Assembly: GCA_029298735.1 (NCBI GenBank)
Contig: JANSLP010000109.1
Span: forward strand, 1-64,000
Direction: 5' to 3'
Length of the DNA stretch: 64,000 bases
Source: Ophiostoma sp. CBS 140.51
Taxonomy: Eukaryota; Ascomycota; Sordariomycetes; Ophiostomatales; Ophiostomataceae
Shown: positions 42,701-53,600 of the stretch, piece by piece
How positions within the stretch are numbered: position 1 is the stretch's first letter
Layout of the letters: each line of letters starts with the position of its first letter
Program-made: the position numbers and the translations under genes
Notes under the pieces: model-generated
Told to the model about the DNA's origin: nothing
The model's input: only the letters and a program-made list of their open reading frames with translations
Databases searched by the model: none

Positions 42701-43543
42701 GATGACGATATGTTGAAGGTGAGCCTGAAGTTGAGTCTCAAGTTGAGGTGAGAAGACGACGTGCGTTGTTTAAAAGGAGGATGTGCCGCCGTCTTATTTG
42801 TTTTGGTGAAGCTGAACGAGGCGGGGTTGTCGACGTCAGGCGAAGGAACGCGCCAGCTATTCTTAGGCAAGCTTGCAGGTCCTTTATTGAGCTCTAGTGG
42901 TCCTTTTATTTCCTAAAGTCGTCTAAGATAGAACAGTTTGTCGTACATATGGACTCACAACACTATGTCGACCAAAACAAAACGAGACTGTTTCGGTCAA
43001 GAAGAATCGTGACAGGCTTATGACATTTCGCAGCAAGTCGCTCAAAACAGCAAAAACCTGGGCTGTGGCAGGGAAACTATCGAACGCAGCTCCAGTTGAA
43101 GATGCAGTTGGAGGCCTGTAAAGGTTGGCGGGAGTGGCCCGGTCTGGGCCAGTCTCTGCCAAGTTTTGTCTCGTCCAATCAATGATCAGCGCTGTTTCGT
43201 TAGCGGTTCACAACTTACAACGACACACCAACACAACAGAGTAAAGATTCACATGAGTTTCCAACTTTCACAACTGGCCACGAGTCTCATCAATTGCGGG
43301 ATGGTATTTAAGATTGATCTGGCTTAGTTTCCGGGTCTATGTATATAATTTTCTTAGTATATATCAAGTCAAATAATTTTAACAATTTTACTACTACGGA
43401 GCGTTATGCAAAGTCGAGTAAACATGTCCGTTTTTATTTTCATTTTCATTTTCATTTTATTTTTATCATATAAGCTTACTTCTCCAGCCTCGTCGTGATG
43501 TCAACAACGGGCAATATAAGCCTTGGTTAAAGTACTGTCTTTC
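42701..43543. other. PLC promoter region
   Basis: Upstream of the minus-strand PLC gene and of the 5S rRNA gene on the plus strand. Includes AT-rich sequence at 43330-43400 and a (TTTTCA)n run at about 43431-43466. No coding sequence seen. Confidence 0.5.
43431..43466. repeat. (TTTTCA)n simple repeat
   Basis: Three consecutive TTTTCA units flanked by degenerate TTTTTA units, about 80 bases upstream of the 5S rRNA gene. A simple repeat with no evident role. Confidence 0.7.
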
Positions 43544-43662
43544 ACGTACGGCCACAGATATTGGAGAACACGGGATCCCGTCCGCTCTCCCCTAGTTAAA
43601 CCAATAATCGGCGGATTAGTAGTTGGGTCGGTGACGACCAGCGAATACCCGCTGCTGTACGT
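43544..43662 (+). rRNA. 5S rRNA: 5S ribosomal RNA
   Basis: 119 nt. The ends pair (ACGTAC at the 5' side with GTACGT at the 3' side). Diagnostic internal segments are present: GGGATCCCGTCCGCTCT, then TTAGTAGTTGGGTCGGTGAC and GACCAGCGAATACC, matching fungal 5S rRNA. A run of 11 T (43662-43672) follows at once, a strong RNA polymerase III terminator. TATAA at 43515-43519 is 29 bases upstream, as in Neurospora 5S genes, where such an element is needed. The gene stands alone between protein genes, in keeping with the dispersed 5S arrangement of filamentous ascomycetes. I see no disruption of the main stems, so it may well be functional, though dispersed pseudogene copies exist in such genomes. Confidence 0.93.
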
Positions 43663-43672
43663 TTTTTTTTTT
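43662..43672 (+). terminator. RNA polymerase III terminator (11 T)
   Basis: Oligo-T run that begins at the last base of the 5S rRNA. Four or more T residues normally suffice for Pol III termination. Confidence 0.85.
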
Positions 43673-44176
43673 GGGTCCTGTCGCAATACTTTTTTTGGCC
43701 TTCTTTTTGGATCTGATAGTTTTCGTTTTTATTTAGTCAAAAAGGTTGTTGTAATAACATTCTCCGTTTGACATTATGGGAGTTATCAAAGGACGAAGAA
43801 CCAACAGACCCGGTAAACATGTCCAGCTAAATTCGCCTGGAAGCAATAGCGTCGTGTGTGAACAGCTCATATTTTTCTGTAGTATTATTTCAGGCACAAC
43901 AGGCAACCGCGCTTCACTTTTGTGCTTTTGTGTGTGATGCGGCACAGCAAGATGCACCCTCCATACGCTCGAAAGGGAAGAAATATTAGCCGTCGTTGTT
44001 ATGTGACATTTTGTGGCAGTCGTACAGATGTGGCTTTCGACCGTGTGTTTTGTGACCTTTCTTTATTTGCATTCCCATGATCTTTCCTGTGGCACACTCT
44101 CTCTTGTCTTTTCACCACACACCAAGACCAAATTATCGGCAACTTTTATCGTCATTGCCTATCATCGTCATTAACT
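43673..44176. other. Intergenic region before the membrane protein gene
   Basis: About 500 bases between the 5S terminator and the next start codon. The last 120 bases are CT/CA-rich, as expected of a leader. Nothing else recognised. Confidence 0.45.
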
Positions 44177-45059
44177 ATGGCAGTCGACTTTGAGCTACCT
44201 TCCAGGGACCCGGCCACCGCAGGCGGCAACGGCGGTGTGCACGATGTGAATCAACAGCCACCTCGCACCCAAGGCGAGGCATCAAGCTCTCCTCTGCCAC
44301 AGAAACCTCCAGAATCCTACATACCATATGCATCGCCACTACCGCCGCCTGGATGGGGACCACAGCAGTCGCCCCAGCAAGTCGACTTTCGTACGATCCC
44401 ATCCATCCCTCCAGATATTCGCAGCCGCACCTTATTCGGCCTCCACGAGGGCGAGCCCCGACCGCCGCTGCTTTTGGCCGCCGCCATCTTCCGCGCCGTC
44501 CTGTTAATTGCCAGCATGGCATTTATGGCCATGGTCATTGTGTTGGCCATCTACTTTAAGATGCTCTACTCGGGCTGGATCGCAGCAGGGAGTGCGAGCC
44601 TTCTGGCCGACCTGACGGCCATCTCGCTCCCACTTTTGGCCTACGAGCGGCGTGGGATCGTGTCGATTGCCCATGCGGTACTGGATGCAGCTGCGATTGC
44701 GCTGTTTGCCGTTTCGTCCGTGGCGGGCTTGTTCCTGGTCACGTTCACAAGCCAGTACCCCTCCCGTCCCGATCCATGGTGGGACCGAACGAGCAACAAC
44801 TTGGTCAACTCTTGCCGAGTGTTTACACTCTTGTTGATGTAGGGGCCCGCAGACCCTTTTTCCCTTTTAAAGTTCACCCACTGACTGACCACACAGAGCC
44901 GCCCACGTTGTCTCGATTCTCATCTCCTTTGGTACAAACTTTTACGACCCGAACCGGAAAGGCTGGTGGTCACGATCGGGACGACAGGCGACAATCCCAG
45001 CACCACCGCCTGTCGGGCCTATGCAGCCTCCCATGGGAAGAAGCCAGCGATATGCATGA
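44177..45059 (+). CDS. Four-helix integral membrane protein, unknown function
   Basis: Two exons (44177-44838, 44897-45059; GTAGGG donor, CACAG acceptor) encode 274 aa. A Pro/Gln-rich cytosolic N-terminus (about 1-92) leads to four hydrophobic segments: about 96-125 (AIFRAVLLIASMAFMAMVIV), about 130-155 (GWIAAGSASLLADLTAISLP), about 162-195 (DAAAIALFAVSSVAGLFLVT) and about 216-236 across the splice junction (LLLMIAAHVVSILISFGTNF). A basic, Pro-rich tail (KGWWSRSGRQ, PPPVGPMQPP) follows. The topology resembles the MARVEL-like small membrane proteins of fungi, but I see no diagnostic signature, so this is a guess. The downstream exon keeps the frame and extends the last helix, which supports the splice call. 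Confidence 0.75.
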
Positions 45060-45857
45060 GCAAGAAGGGTGCGAGGGGATCTGTGGATCTGACTACATTA
45101 GATCGATACGAGGCACAGCCAGAGAGTAATAAGTAAAGCTTTGTATGTTTGAACATTTAATCTTAGTATTGATAAAGTTTTGCAAGTAAGAGTAATCCAT
45201 AAGTAGTTCTTCCATTTTTTGATCTTTCCATCCAAAAAACATACAATCAGAGAACTATGGAATAGTAAAAGCAAAAGTTATGAACAAGTTTGTGAAAAAG
45301 CAGATAGCGGTTATAATATACAAGGTAGTCGTACACAGTTGCAACAATGAATGTTGCCCTCCAGTCGTTTGGGAAAAGCAGAAGCGATAAACAGAGTAAA
45401 AGCAAAAGACAAGAAAACCGTTATTCTTGATAGCCCATCATACATGTTGTCCGAAGACAGAAAAAAGCGAAAAGAATTTTGAAACAGGAAAAGCAAAAAC
45501 AGAACAATAAAGTATTTGTAAGAGGGGCTGGACCAAAAGAAGTTTGTAGGGCCATATGCTCGCTTTGTAGGTGTAATTCTGGGATGCAATGCAATGCAAT
45601 GTGATGCAATGTAGTGTCTTGTCATGCTGTTGTCGTATGCGAATGCAAAATGGAAACTTTTTTTGGACGCAGAAAGAAAGGTAATGTGAAAGAAGAAAAA
45701 AGCAGATGAAAAACCAGGAACAAGACATGACAGTTGAGAGACACGTGAGATGACATATCGGGGAATAAAACGAAAAGCAAAGACAATAGTGTACAGGATG
45801 GCTTGAGACCATCAATGAGGTGGAGGAGGATGATGATGATGAGGTAGAGTAAAAGAC
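45060..45857. other. Convergent intergenic region
   Basis: 3' flanks of the membrane protein gene (plus) and the 700-aa protein gene (minus). AT-rich near 45120-45260; a GATGATGATGATGAGG run near 45827-45842; ATGCAATGCAATGCAATGTG near 45583-45603. No gene seen. Confidence 0.45.
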
Positions 45858-48017
45858 TTAGTCCTTACCCAGGGTCAGGATGCCCGAGTCCGGGTCGTCG
45901 TTACCCGGGTGCCACGAGGGAAGACCGCGCTGGTGGCGCTGCATGTTGCGCTCGTAGGTGCGCTGGCGAGCCAGGGCCTTGTCCTCCTCGGACACAAACC
46001 AGTAGTCGTAGTAGGTCACACGCTCTGGGAAGTAGAGCACTAGGTGCACACGAGCATCGTCGGGGTTGACCTTGGAAGAGGAAGAGGGAGCGGCAGTGGG
46101 AGCGACGGCAGTGGGGCCCGTCGTCATGCGGCGCAGCTTCTTGCGGCTCTTGTCGTCGCGGACCATGACTTCCGTGAAGAGCTGCTTGTTGCTGGCGTCG
46201 TCAAAGACAAGCTGGCCGGCCTCGTCAAGGAGGGGAAGGGCCAGGCGCTGGCGGTAGTAAGAAGCCTGTAGACCAGGAGTGGTGCGCTCAGGGCGAGCAC
46301 GGTAGCGGTCCATCTTGTCGGCGCCACCAGGCGAGTTGGAGCCGGCAAGGCCGACACCACCAAGGCGGGCACAGTCCATGTCGGCGTACTGGCGAAGACG
46401 AGGCAGGGCAGCGTTGAAGGAAGAAGTGACATCGTCCCAAGCACGGTTCTTGGTGGTGCGCTGGTACATGATAAAGTCGAGCTCGGCAGTCTCGTACTTG
46501 ACGTTGCAGTGAGGCTTGGGCATGGCCTTCTTGGTGGTCGAGGTCGAGGGCGAAGAGGCCGAGGACATGCGGTCACGGCGAGCATCCATCTTAGCAGCCA
46601 TGCGGGGGCTGTTTTGGTGGTAGGGGCCGTTGATCATGGTGGCCACGCTGGGCATGGTAGGCATGGTTGAGCGGCGGCCAAAAGCGCTGGGCAGAGTCAG
46701 GGGGGAGACAGGAGTAAGGGGCTCGCGGGACGAGCCAATACCAGGAGGAGGCAGAGTCACAACGGTCGTGGCAATATCCTCAGCACCACCGTGGATGCTG
46801 CGACGATGAGTAGGCATGGGAGCCGGCAGCTCGTACTGGGGGTTGTAGCGGGGCTGGTAGGCGTTGTGGGGATGGTAGGCCTGCTGGTGGTAGGAAGCGG
46901 GCTGCATCGAGGCCGAGAAAGACTGAGGCGGCGTGGGCAGGTTGGCGATCGACGGCAGAGTCGGCAGAGTGTTCGTGGGAGCAGCCGGCTTGTGGCTGTA
47001 CTCTCTGGGGCGGCCAGCATCGGTAGGCGACTGAGGAGGCGAGGGCATGCCGTTGGGGCCAGATGCCGCCTGGTTGTTGCTGCTGCTGTTGCGAGAAGAG
47101 CAGAAGTAGTTCTGCGCGTAGGTCGAGAAGGGGCTCTGGGTCACCTTGCTGGTGGTGGGAATAGGAGCCGGCAGAGGAGCCGAAGCAGAGGGAGCAGGAG
47201 CAGCTTCACCATGAGCAACACCAATGCTCTTGCGCCATGCATCGTAAGGCGGCGGCGGCGGGCCCGAGGGAGAGGGCATGCGAGCGTACTGCGAGACAGG
47301 CGAGCCAAGAGAGAAAGAAGACTGGGCACTGGCCATGGCCGAAGAGGAAGAAGAGGCCGATAGGGCCGGGGTCATGGGCGACGACGACAGAGCAGTGGTG
47401 GGCTTGGCATTGGCAGCCTCAGTAGAAGGAGCAGCAGAGGACTTGACGCCGCTGCGTTCTGCGCGCCAGACCTCGAGCATCACCTCGGTCTGCTGCATGC
47501 TGGGCAAAATAACCTTAGAGGGCTCAGCATCAGACTCGTCTGTGATGGCTGTCAGTAGAGATTCAAATAGGATCACAAGAGAAAGTCAAGTCATACGGAT
47601 GGGAGTAGAGGCACCCGAGGCCTCGGACGCAGCGGGCGTCTTGCGGTCAAGCAGACCGGTCATGTAGAGCGTGGCCAGGATGTCGGCGGCCGAGCGGTCC
47701 TTCTCGTCAAGCGTGCGGCCCAGGATGTGCTGGAGGGCCTCCTTCTTCTCGGCAGTCATGCCCTGGAACGAAGTCGATTCACTGGGCGGCGTAGACGGCT
47801 CGGGCGTGGCAGTGGCGGACGAGGCGGCGGATTGTTCTTGCTGGATGCGCTGTTCTTGCTGCTTCTGTTGCTGCTTCCGGATCTTGCGTTCGTGCTTGAT
47901 GCGGCGTTCCGTAATGTAGCGGGCACTCAGCTGGCTACCGCGAACAAGGACGGGCTTGTTGACGCGGCGGCGGTGGCCATGCTGGAGCTGGTTGGCCGTC
48001 GTAGTCTTGAGAGCCAT
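45858..48017 (-). CDS. Low-complexity putative regulatory protein (700 aa)
   Basis: Two exons (48017-47597, 47539-45858) give 700 aa. The donor is GTATGA; the acceptor chosen is ATCACAG, since the CTGACAG nine bases earlier overlaps the branch site CTACTGAC; that alternative would add three residues in frame. The N-terminus is basic (HRRRVNKPVLVRGSQLSARY, then ITERRIKHERKIRKQQQ) and runs into a Gln/Glu-rich coil. A conserved-looking helix follows (MTAEKKEALQHILGRTLDEK, then ILATLYMTGLLD), then VILPSMQQTEVMLEVWRAER. The middle is Ser/Pro-rich and disordered. Near 475-530 CNVKYETAELDFIMYQRTTK then NRAWDDVTSSFNAALPRLRQ resembles a Myb/SANT-like helical unit, and SYYRQRLALPLLDEAGQLVF follows. I suspect a nuclear regulator, but no family is recognised. 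It borders the 16 kb desert. Confidence 0.75.
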
Positions 48018-49138
48018 GGCGACGGTTGATGTTGCCGTTGTGTCGTTGCTGGTTGTGGAATGAAACCACGGGGCGATGCAACAAAGGGATGGAATCGGTT
48101 AAGGGCCGATGGCAACCCAAGAGACTCGAAAAGTTCAAAGACAAAAAGATGTAAAGACTTTAAGAACTCGTGGTGAGTGGAGTTGAGTTGAGGGAGGAAA
48201 AGACGTTGAAGGGATGAAGAGAGGAAGAAGAATAAGAAGAATGAAGAAGAAGATGGAGTCGAGGGAGGAAGGAAGAGGGGAGATGGGGATGGATATAAAG
48301 AATGGAAAAGCAAGACAATAACAAGAAATGGTGATGGGCAAGAAAGCGGGCGAACGTTGGATATAAAATAGTTGACGACGGGGTAGAGAGGCGATGGGAG
48401 ACTTTGTGTGCGTGCTGGACTGTTGAGTTATTTGAGTGAGTTCGTGTGGATGTCTCGAATGTCTAGAGGTGTGTCTAGAGTGGCTTGCCTCTTTCTTTTC
48501 TCAACGACGGACAGGACGACGGACGATGGCAAGGATGACAAGGATGTTGGACAAGGGTGGTGAACGACAAGGAAAGAGGAGAAAGAAAGAGGAGGGGAGA
48601 CGATGCGAGGAGAAACACGAGATGCAGGACGAAAGACGCAAGATACAGAGGGGTGGAGGGACGGGGAAGAGAAAGAGGTGGAGGAGGGCAAGGACGAGGA
48701 GGAGGCAAAACGATGTACTCGAGGTACTGCTATCCTGGGGGGCGTGTGAGGAGTGAAAGCAATGGGAGCAAAAAGGGAAGACAGGAAAGAAAAGAGAGCA
48801 AAAAAGAAGATTTAACGAAAAACACGACAAAAAATAGACATGATGAGAAGACGAGGAACAAAAGTGACAGACGAGAAAAGAGAGACAGAGACAGACACAG
48901 ACAGACCCAGACAGACCCAGAGCAAGAGAGAGGAGCCCAGTCCCACAAAACAACTGGGGGGGAGGCCAGGGCAGATCAGATGGGGCGGATCGACGGAGGG
49001 GGTGAGAGAAACGGAGATGGGGGACAGGGTATCTGGGTACCAGGATCTAGGTGCAGCAGTGCATTGGTGTAGTGGGAGCAGATACGAGTAACGAAAAGGC
49101 ATGAAAAGCAAAATGGTGAAAAAGAAAAGGCACAAAAT

Positions 49139-49172
49139 GACAAAAAGACAAAAAGACAAAAAGACAAAAAGA
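49139..49172. repeat. GACAAAAA microsatellite
   Basis: Four consecutive GACAAAAA units (8 nt), in the purine-rich leader-like part of the desert. A similar degenerate GGGACAA run occurs at 53082-53120. Confidence 0.75.
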
Positions 49173-50632
49173 CCCAAGCAAAAAGAAAATAAGAGAAATA
49201 CCGCTAGCAGGGACCCAGAGAGACAAGCACACCAGCTTGAGCTGAGAGGGAGGAGGGGGCGTGTACAGGGGAGTGTATTTTGCTAGCGGGTGGGGAGGGT
49301 GTGCCCAAGCCGAGGGGGTGTTTATTTTCGGTTTTCTTTTCTTTTTCTGTATTTTTTGTTCTGTCGTCCTTATTTTCGGCTCGCACAACACACGCAATTC
49401 TTTCGTGCTCAGGGGACAGGGCTAGCCGAGGATTGACAACGGACTGCGGATGGTGTACGATTGGTCGTTGTTATGAGTGTATATCTGGGTATGACATCGG
49501 CGTGATATATCGATATCGTGACAACTCGAGCAGTAGTGAGAGAATATGAGCTATCTCGCAGCATCGTTGCATTGTTCAATCGACGGAACAATACGACAGG
49601 TGATGGACAATGGGCCAGAAACGCTCATGAAAAGGGAGAGATACCGTCCGAGACACCTCGTGTGGCAGGCTCCATTGATGGAGGAAATGGAAACGACACA
49701 TCTCTCCTGTCCTGGAGAGACTCCTGGAGAGAGAGCGTTGGAAAAAATAACGGAAGACGAATAGGCGGAAAAAAAGGAGGATCAGCCCATCCAAAAGCAG
49801 ATCAGGGTTCTGTACAATTTGGTGGGAGACAGCGACAAGGAGAATAGGAAAATAGGAAGGCCCAGTGAATCAGGGACGCAAGGAACCCAGAGAATCGGGG
49901 AATCGACAGGAGATTCAACACAGGAAACCTCATCAGAGAAGAATCGACAGGAGAAGCAGGGCAGTGCGTGGTGTCTCTCCCGTTTCGACTTTCCTTAAGG
50001 ATAGAGGTTGATGGAATAGGCCCTCTCGGGCCCTCAGGACCCTCGAGACCCTGTCGATTTGTTGACTTTACCTCTATTGTGTCTCTTACCGACTTTGCCT
50101 CTCGATGTTTCGCTCATCTTGTTTTATTTTTCCCCGTCCCCTCCTTTCATGCGATGCACGCATACGGAGCACCCAAGCACAAGCGCAGACACCAAGCACA
50201 AACAAATGCCTGCATATCGCAAAATGAAGCACACCGCACAGGCATCAAGAACCAAGAATTGTCCAGATGCATCTCGCCGTGTCCCAACATCTGGATGCAT
50301 CTCCGCGACCAGGGGTTGCCCGATGTAGTGAGGCCAGAAAAGGCGCGACGCGTATAAAGTGACCAAAGTGCACAATGCAAATGACATTTGACAATTGACA
50401 GACGACCGTCGACAAAAACGCAAAATACAATGTTGACGTATTCGAAAAGTCCAGTTCCCAAATGGGTCAATGGGATGCTCGTCGTGCATGTCGAGGTCCT
50501 TGTGCGATGCACGATGTATCCAGTTTTGTGACTGGTGCATAGTTGTGGGTGGTTGTGTGGTTGTACCGGCTTTCTGAGTAAATATACTTTTTGGAGAGAT
50601 CGCCGTGTGACTGGAGCCCAGGCCCCCGGGTG

Positions 50633-50641
50633 TACTCCGTA
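50633..50641. repeat. TACTCCGTA element
   Basis: Reverse-complement copy of the TACGGAGTA 9-mer, preceded by TG and followed by GCC. Confidence 0.6.
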
Positions 50642-53600
50642 GCCTTATCGTAATTGCCTCCCCCCTCTTTTTTATTCTCTGCCGTGGTCGGTGCGTGCGT
50701 GAGTGAGTGGTCAGTGATCAGTAGTCGAGTCTGTGTTTCTGTGTTTATTGAAGTGCGGGCAATTTCTGCTTTTGTTTTGTTTCTTGTCTTTTGTCTCTGA
50801 ATTACTCGGGATATTATGCGTGTATTTTTTCTCTCCTTTCCCGCGTCCTTTCTTTGCGCTTGTGTGACTTGCCGCGATGCTCTCCCAGTTCGGGTGAGAA
50901 CTCGTACGACAATTCGTACTTTGTGTGTGTATTTGCCCTGTATCTTCAAAGCCTTTGTCGAATGCCCTTATTTTGGTGGGCGCCTGTCTCGCGTCCCCCT
51001 TTTTTTTTTTTTTTTTTGCAAAGTACTCTCGTACCTGGCAGATGTCTCAGTAGGGATAGGAGAAAAAATAGACAAAAAACGAAACAAAAGGATTCTTCGT
51101 GCGGGCCACACCAAAACCTGACAAGGAGGAGCAGAGAGGGAGGAGACGCAAGATTTAACCATGATGCAGGAGGCGCAAGTGTGAGAGCAAGAGTCAGAGG
51201 AAGTCACAAACACGACTGTGAACAATAGTAAAAGAGGGTGCAGGAGACAAGATGCAGGAGGCGACTCCGTTTTGGCCAAGTTTTTGTTTTGTTCCTTACG
51301 AGTGTTTTGGCGTTGACATCCCTCCTTTTTTCCTGTGACAACTGACAGACGAGACCAGGAGGCGGAGGAGGTGCCCTGTCTGCAAGGGATGAGTGCGTAA
51401 AAAGTCATGAAAGCTCAAACGAAAGGCGAAAGCGGGATAGTGAAAGGGGAGCGACGGCAAGCAACGGAGAAAAAAGAGGGCACGGCAGCGCCAAATAGAG
51501 GGATATGAGGAAGGAGAAAAGGGGATTCGACGAAACGAATTTGCCGTTGAGATGCCGTTGAGGAGGAGACGAGACAAGAGGGGAAATGGGAGAATGAGAT
51601 AACAGGGAAAAGTGCCGAGAAATAAACCCAAAGGTTAAACGAATACGTCACAAATAGATGAGACCTTTGATGTCTGGTTTTTTTCTGCGTTGCTCCGTCG
51701 TGTTGCATGCCTCAAACTTTTTCATCAATTTCTTTTGTCGTTTTGCTGAACTTCGTGATGGTAAGTGATGATGAGATGCAGGGTCAGATCCAAGTCCAAG
51801 ACAACGATAGACAGCACTCACTCAATCAAGCACACGCTCACACACATTTTCTGCCTTACTCAACACACCATATCATATCATAGTCTTGTCTGGACCGTTG
51901 TTGCTGGGAACAATCACGAAATCCAGATGATGGGCAAGGGATTTGCGGCCGGGGTCGAGATAGTGGGTGGCAGGCAAACCTTCGAGGGATGGAAGGGACC
52001 TGGACCTCGTGGAAAAGGGCGGGGATAAAATGTGTGTATGTTTTGGTGTGTGGCAGTCTGTTGCTTGTGTTTGTGCCTTGTATCAAAGTATTTTGTGTGT
52101 GTTTCTAAGTGCTTGTGAGCGTTCGCGGTGGTGCATTTGGGCCGATATTATGGGTATTATGGGGCTGGGTTTGTGCAGAGGAGCCATACCCCTGCCTGTC
52201 GATCATCTGAACGGGTGGAGACGCACAACACAAGCGTAGTTGGGAGAGGAGACTAAAGGCACAAGAGGCACAAATGGCACAAAATTGAGAAAGAAAGAGG
52301 GGAAAACAGAGGAACCGCCAGAGAGGACCACACAAAAAGTGTGACTGGGGGCCCAGGTGATGTGCAAAAAAGTGACAGACTGCTGGGACGAAGGCGCGGC
52401 ACCTGCAGGCCGGAACGCGAGAGGGGGAGCATGCTGCAGCCATCGAGCCACGGAACAGGGCCGGAGTACGGACAGCGGCAGACATCGTACATGGAACTAT
52501 GACAAGAATGATCAAGTATGACGCTGTGATTTTGCAAGAACGGAAAGAAAGCGGACAAAAATATGACAAAATAACATTCAGAAAACAGACTGAAAAATAG
52601 ACTGAAAGATGGTGCATGAACGGTGAAAAAGGTGGAAGCAGACAACGGGGCCAGTGGGCGCTGGTGGCGGTGCCTAGAGGCGACGGTTGTGAGACAGAGC
52701 AATTATTCAAACATCAAACGGTGGAGAATGGGAAAATGAACAATGAATAATGAGAGCGGAAGAGGAAAAAGCAAACGGCAACAACAAAATTCAGTAGCAA
52801 AATGCACAAGAAAACACGGCGGAACAAGCCAAAGCCCATGAAGAAAGAGAGGGCAATTTGCAAAATTGCAATTCAACCAGACCGTCGTTTGGAGCAGTTA
52901 TTTGCAAAGAAGAAATAAATGTGATGGACAATACGACAATGCAACGCTGTCCATGAAGAAAACAAGAAATAACGAATAAGAAAAAGAAAGGAAACATCGT
53001 CAAACAAGATCCCAGGCGACAAGCCTTCCAAACTGTCATTGGCGTCCACTAGACAGGGAAGGACAAAACAATAGCAAGACAACGGGACAACGGGACAAAG
53101 GGACAAAACAGGACAAAAAGGAATAAAGGGACAGCTGCAGAGTGGCAGTGTGTGTGTGGTCGAAACGCCGTGTTCATCTCAAATCTCATGGAGAAACAGC
53201 GGACGGGTTAAGGGCCAGCCGAACTGACGGGGAGGCTAGCCGATGCTACGGTGGTAATACACCGTCACCATCTCTTGGAGAGCTTGGGAGATGGGAGGAA
53301 GCCCAAAAAGGCAAATGGGATTGTCAGGGCAAAAGATGCAGAACGAGCTGAAATGACATGTTAATGACGGTCCAGGGTGGTGGGCAGGAGGGTGACCAAA
53401 GCGGCCAACCAGTGGCCCAGAAGCGCCCTCTAGCGTCGTATTTTCACTTTCCCCGTAGCCTTGGTGGCCTTGGGGCCTGAAGAGTTGAACCAGTTTCCGG
53501 GGCTTTTCAGCTGCCGGGTTCTGGCAGAAGCGAGAGCGACGGCGAGCACACAGAGCCTGAGCTTGAGCGAGAGGGAAGCCGCAGCTGCAGTAGCCTCAGG

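Noticed and set aside
47540..47548. Alternative 3' splice site (CTGACAG) nine bases earlier in the 700-aa protein gene
   Set aside because: It overlaps the best branch-site match (CTACTGAC), leaving no branch-to-acceptor distance; both choices keep the frame, so it changes only three residues.
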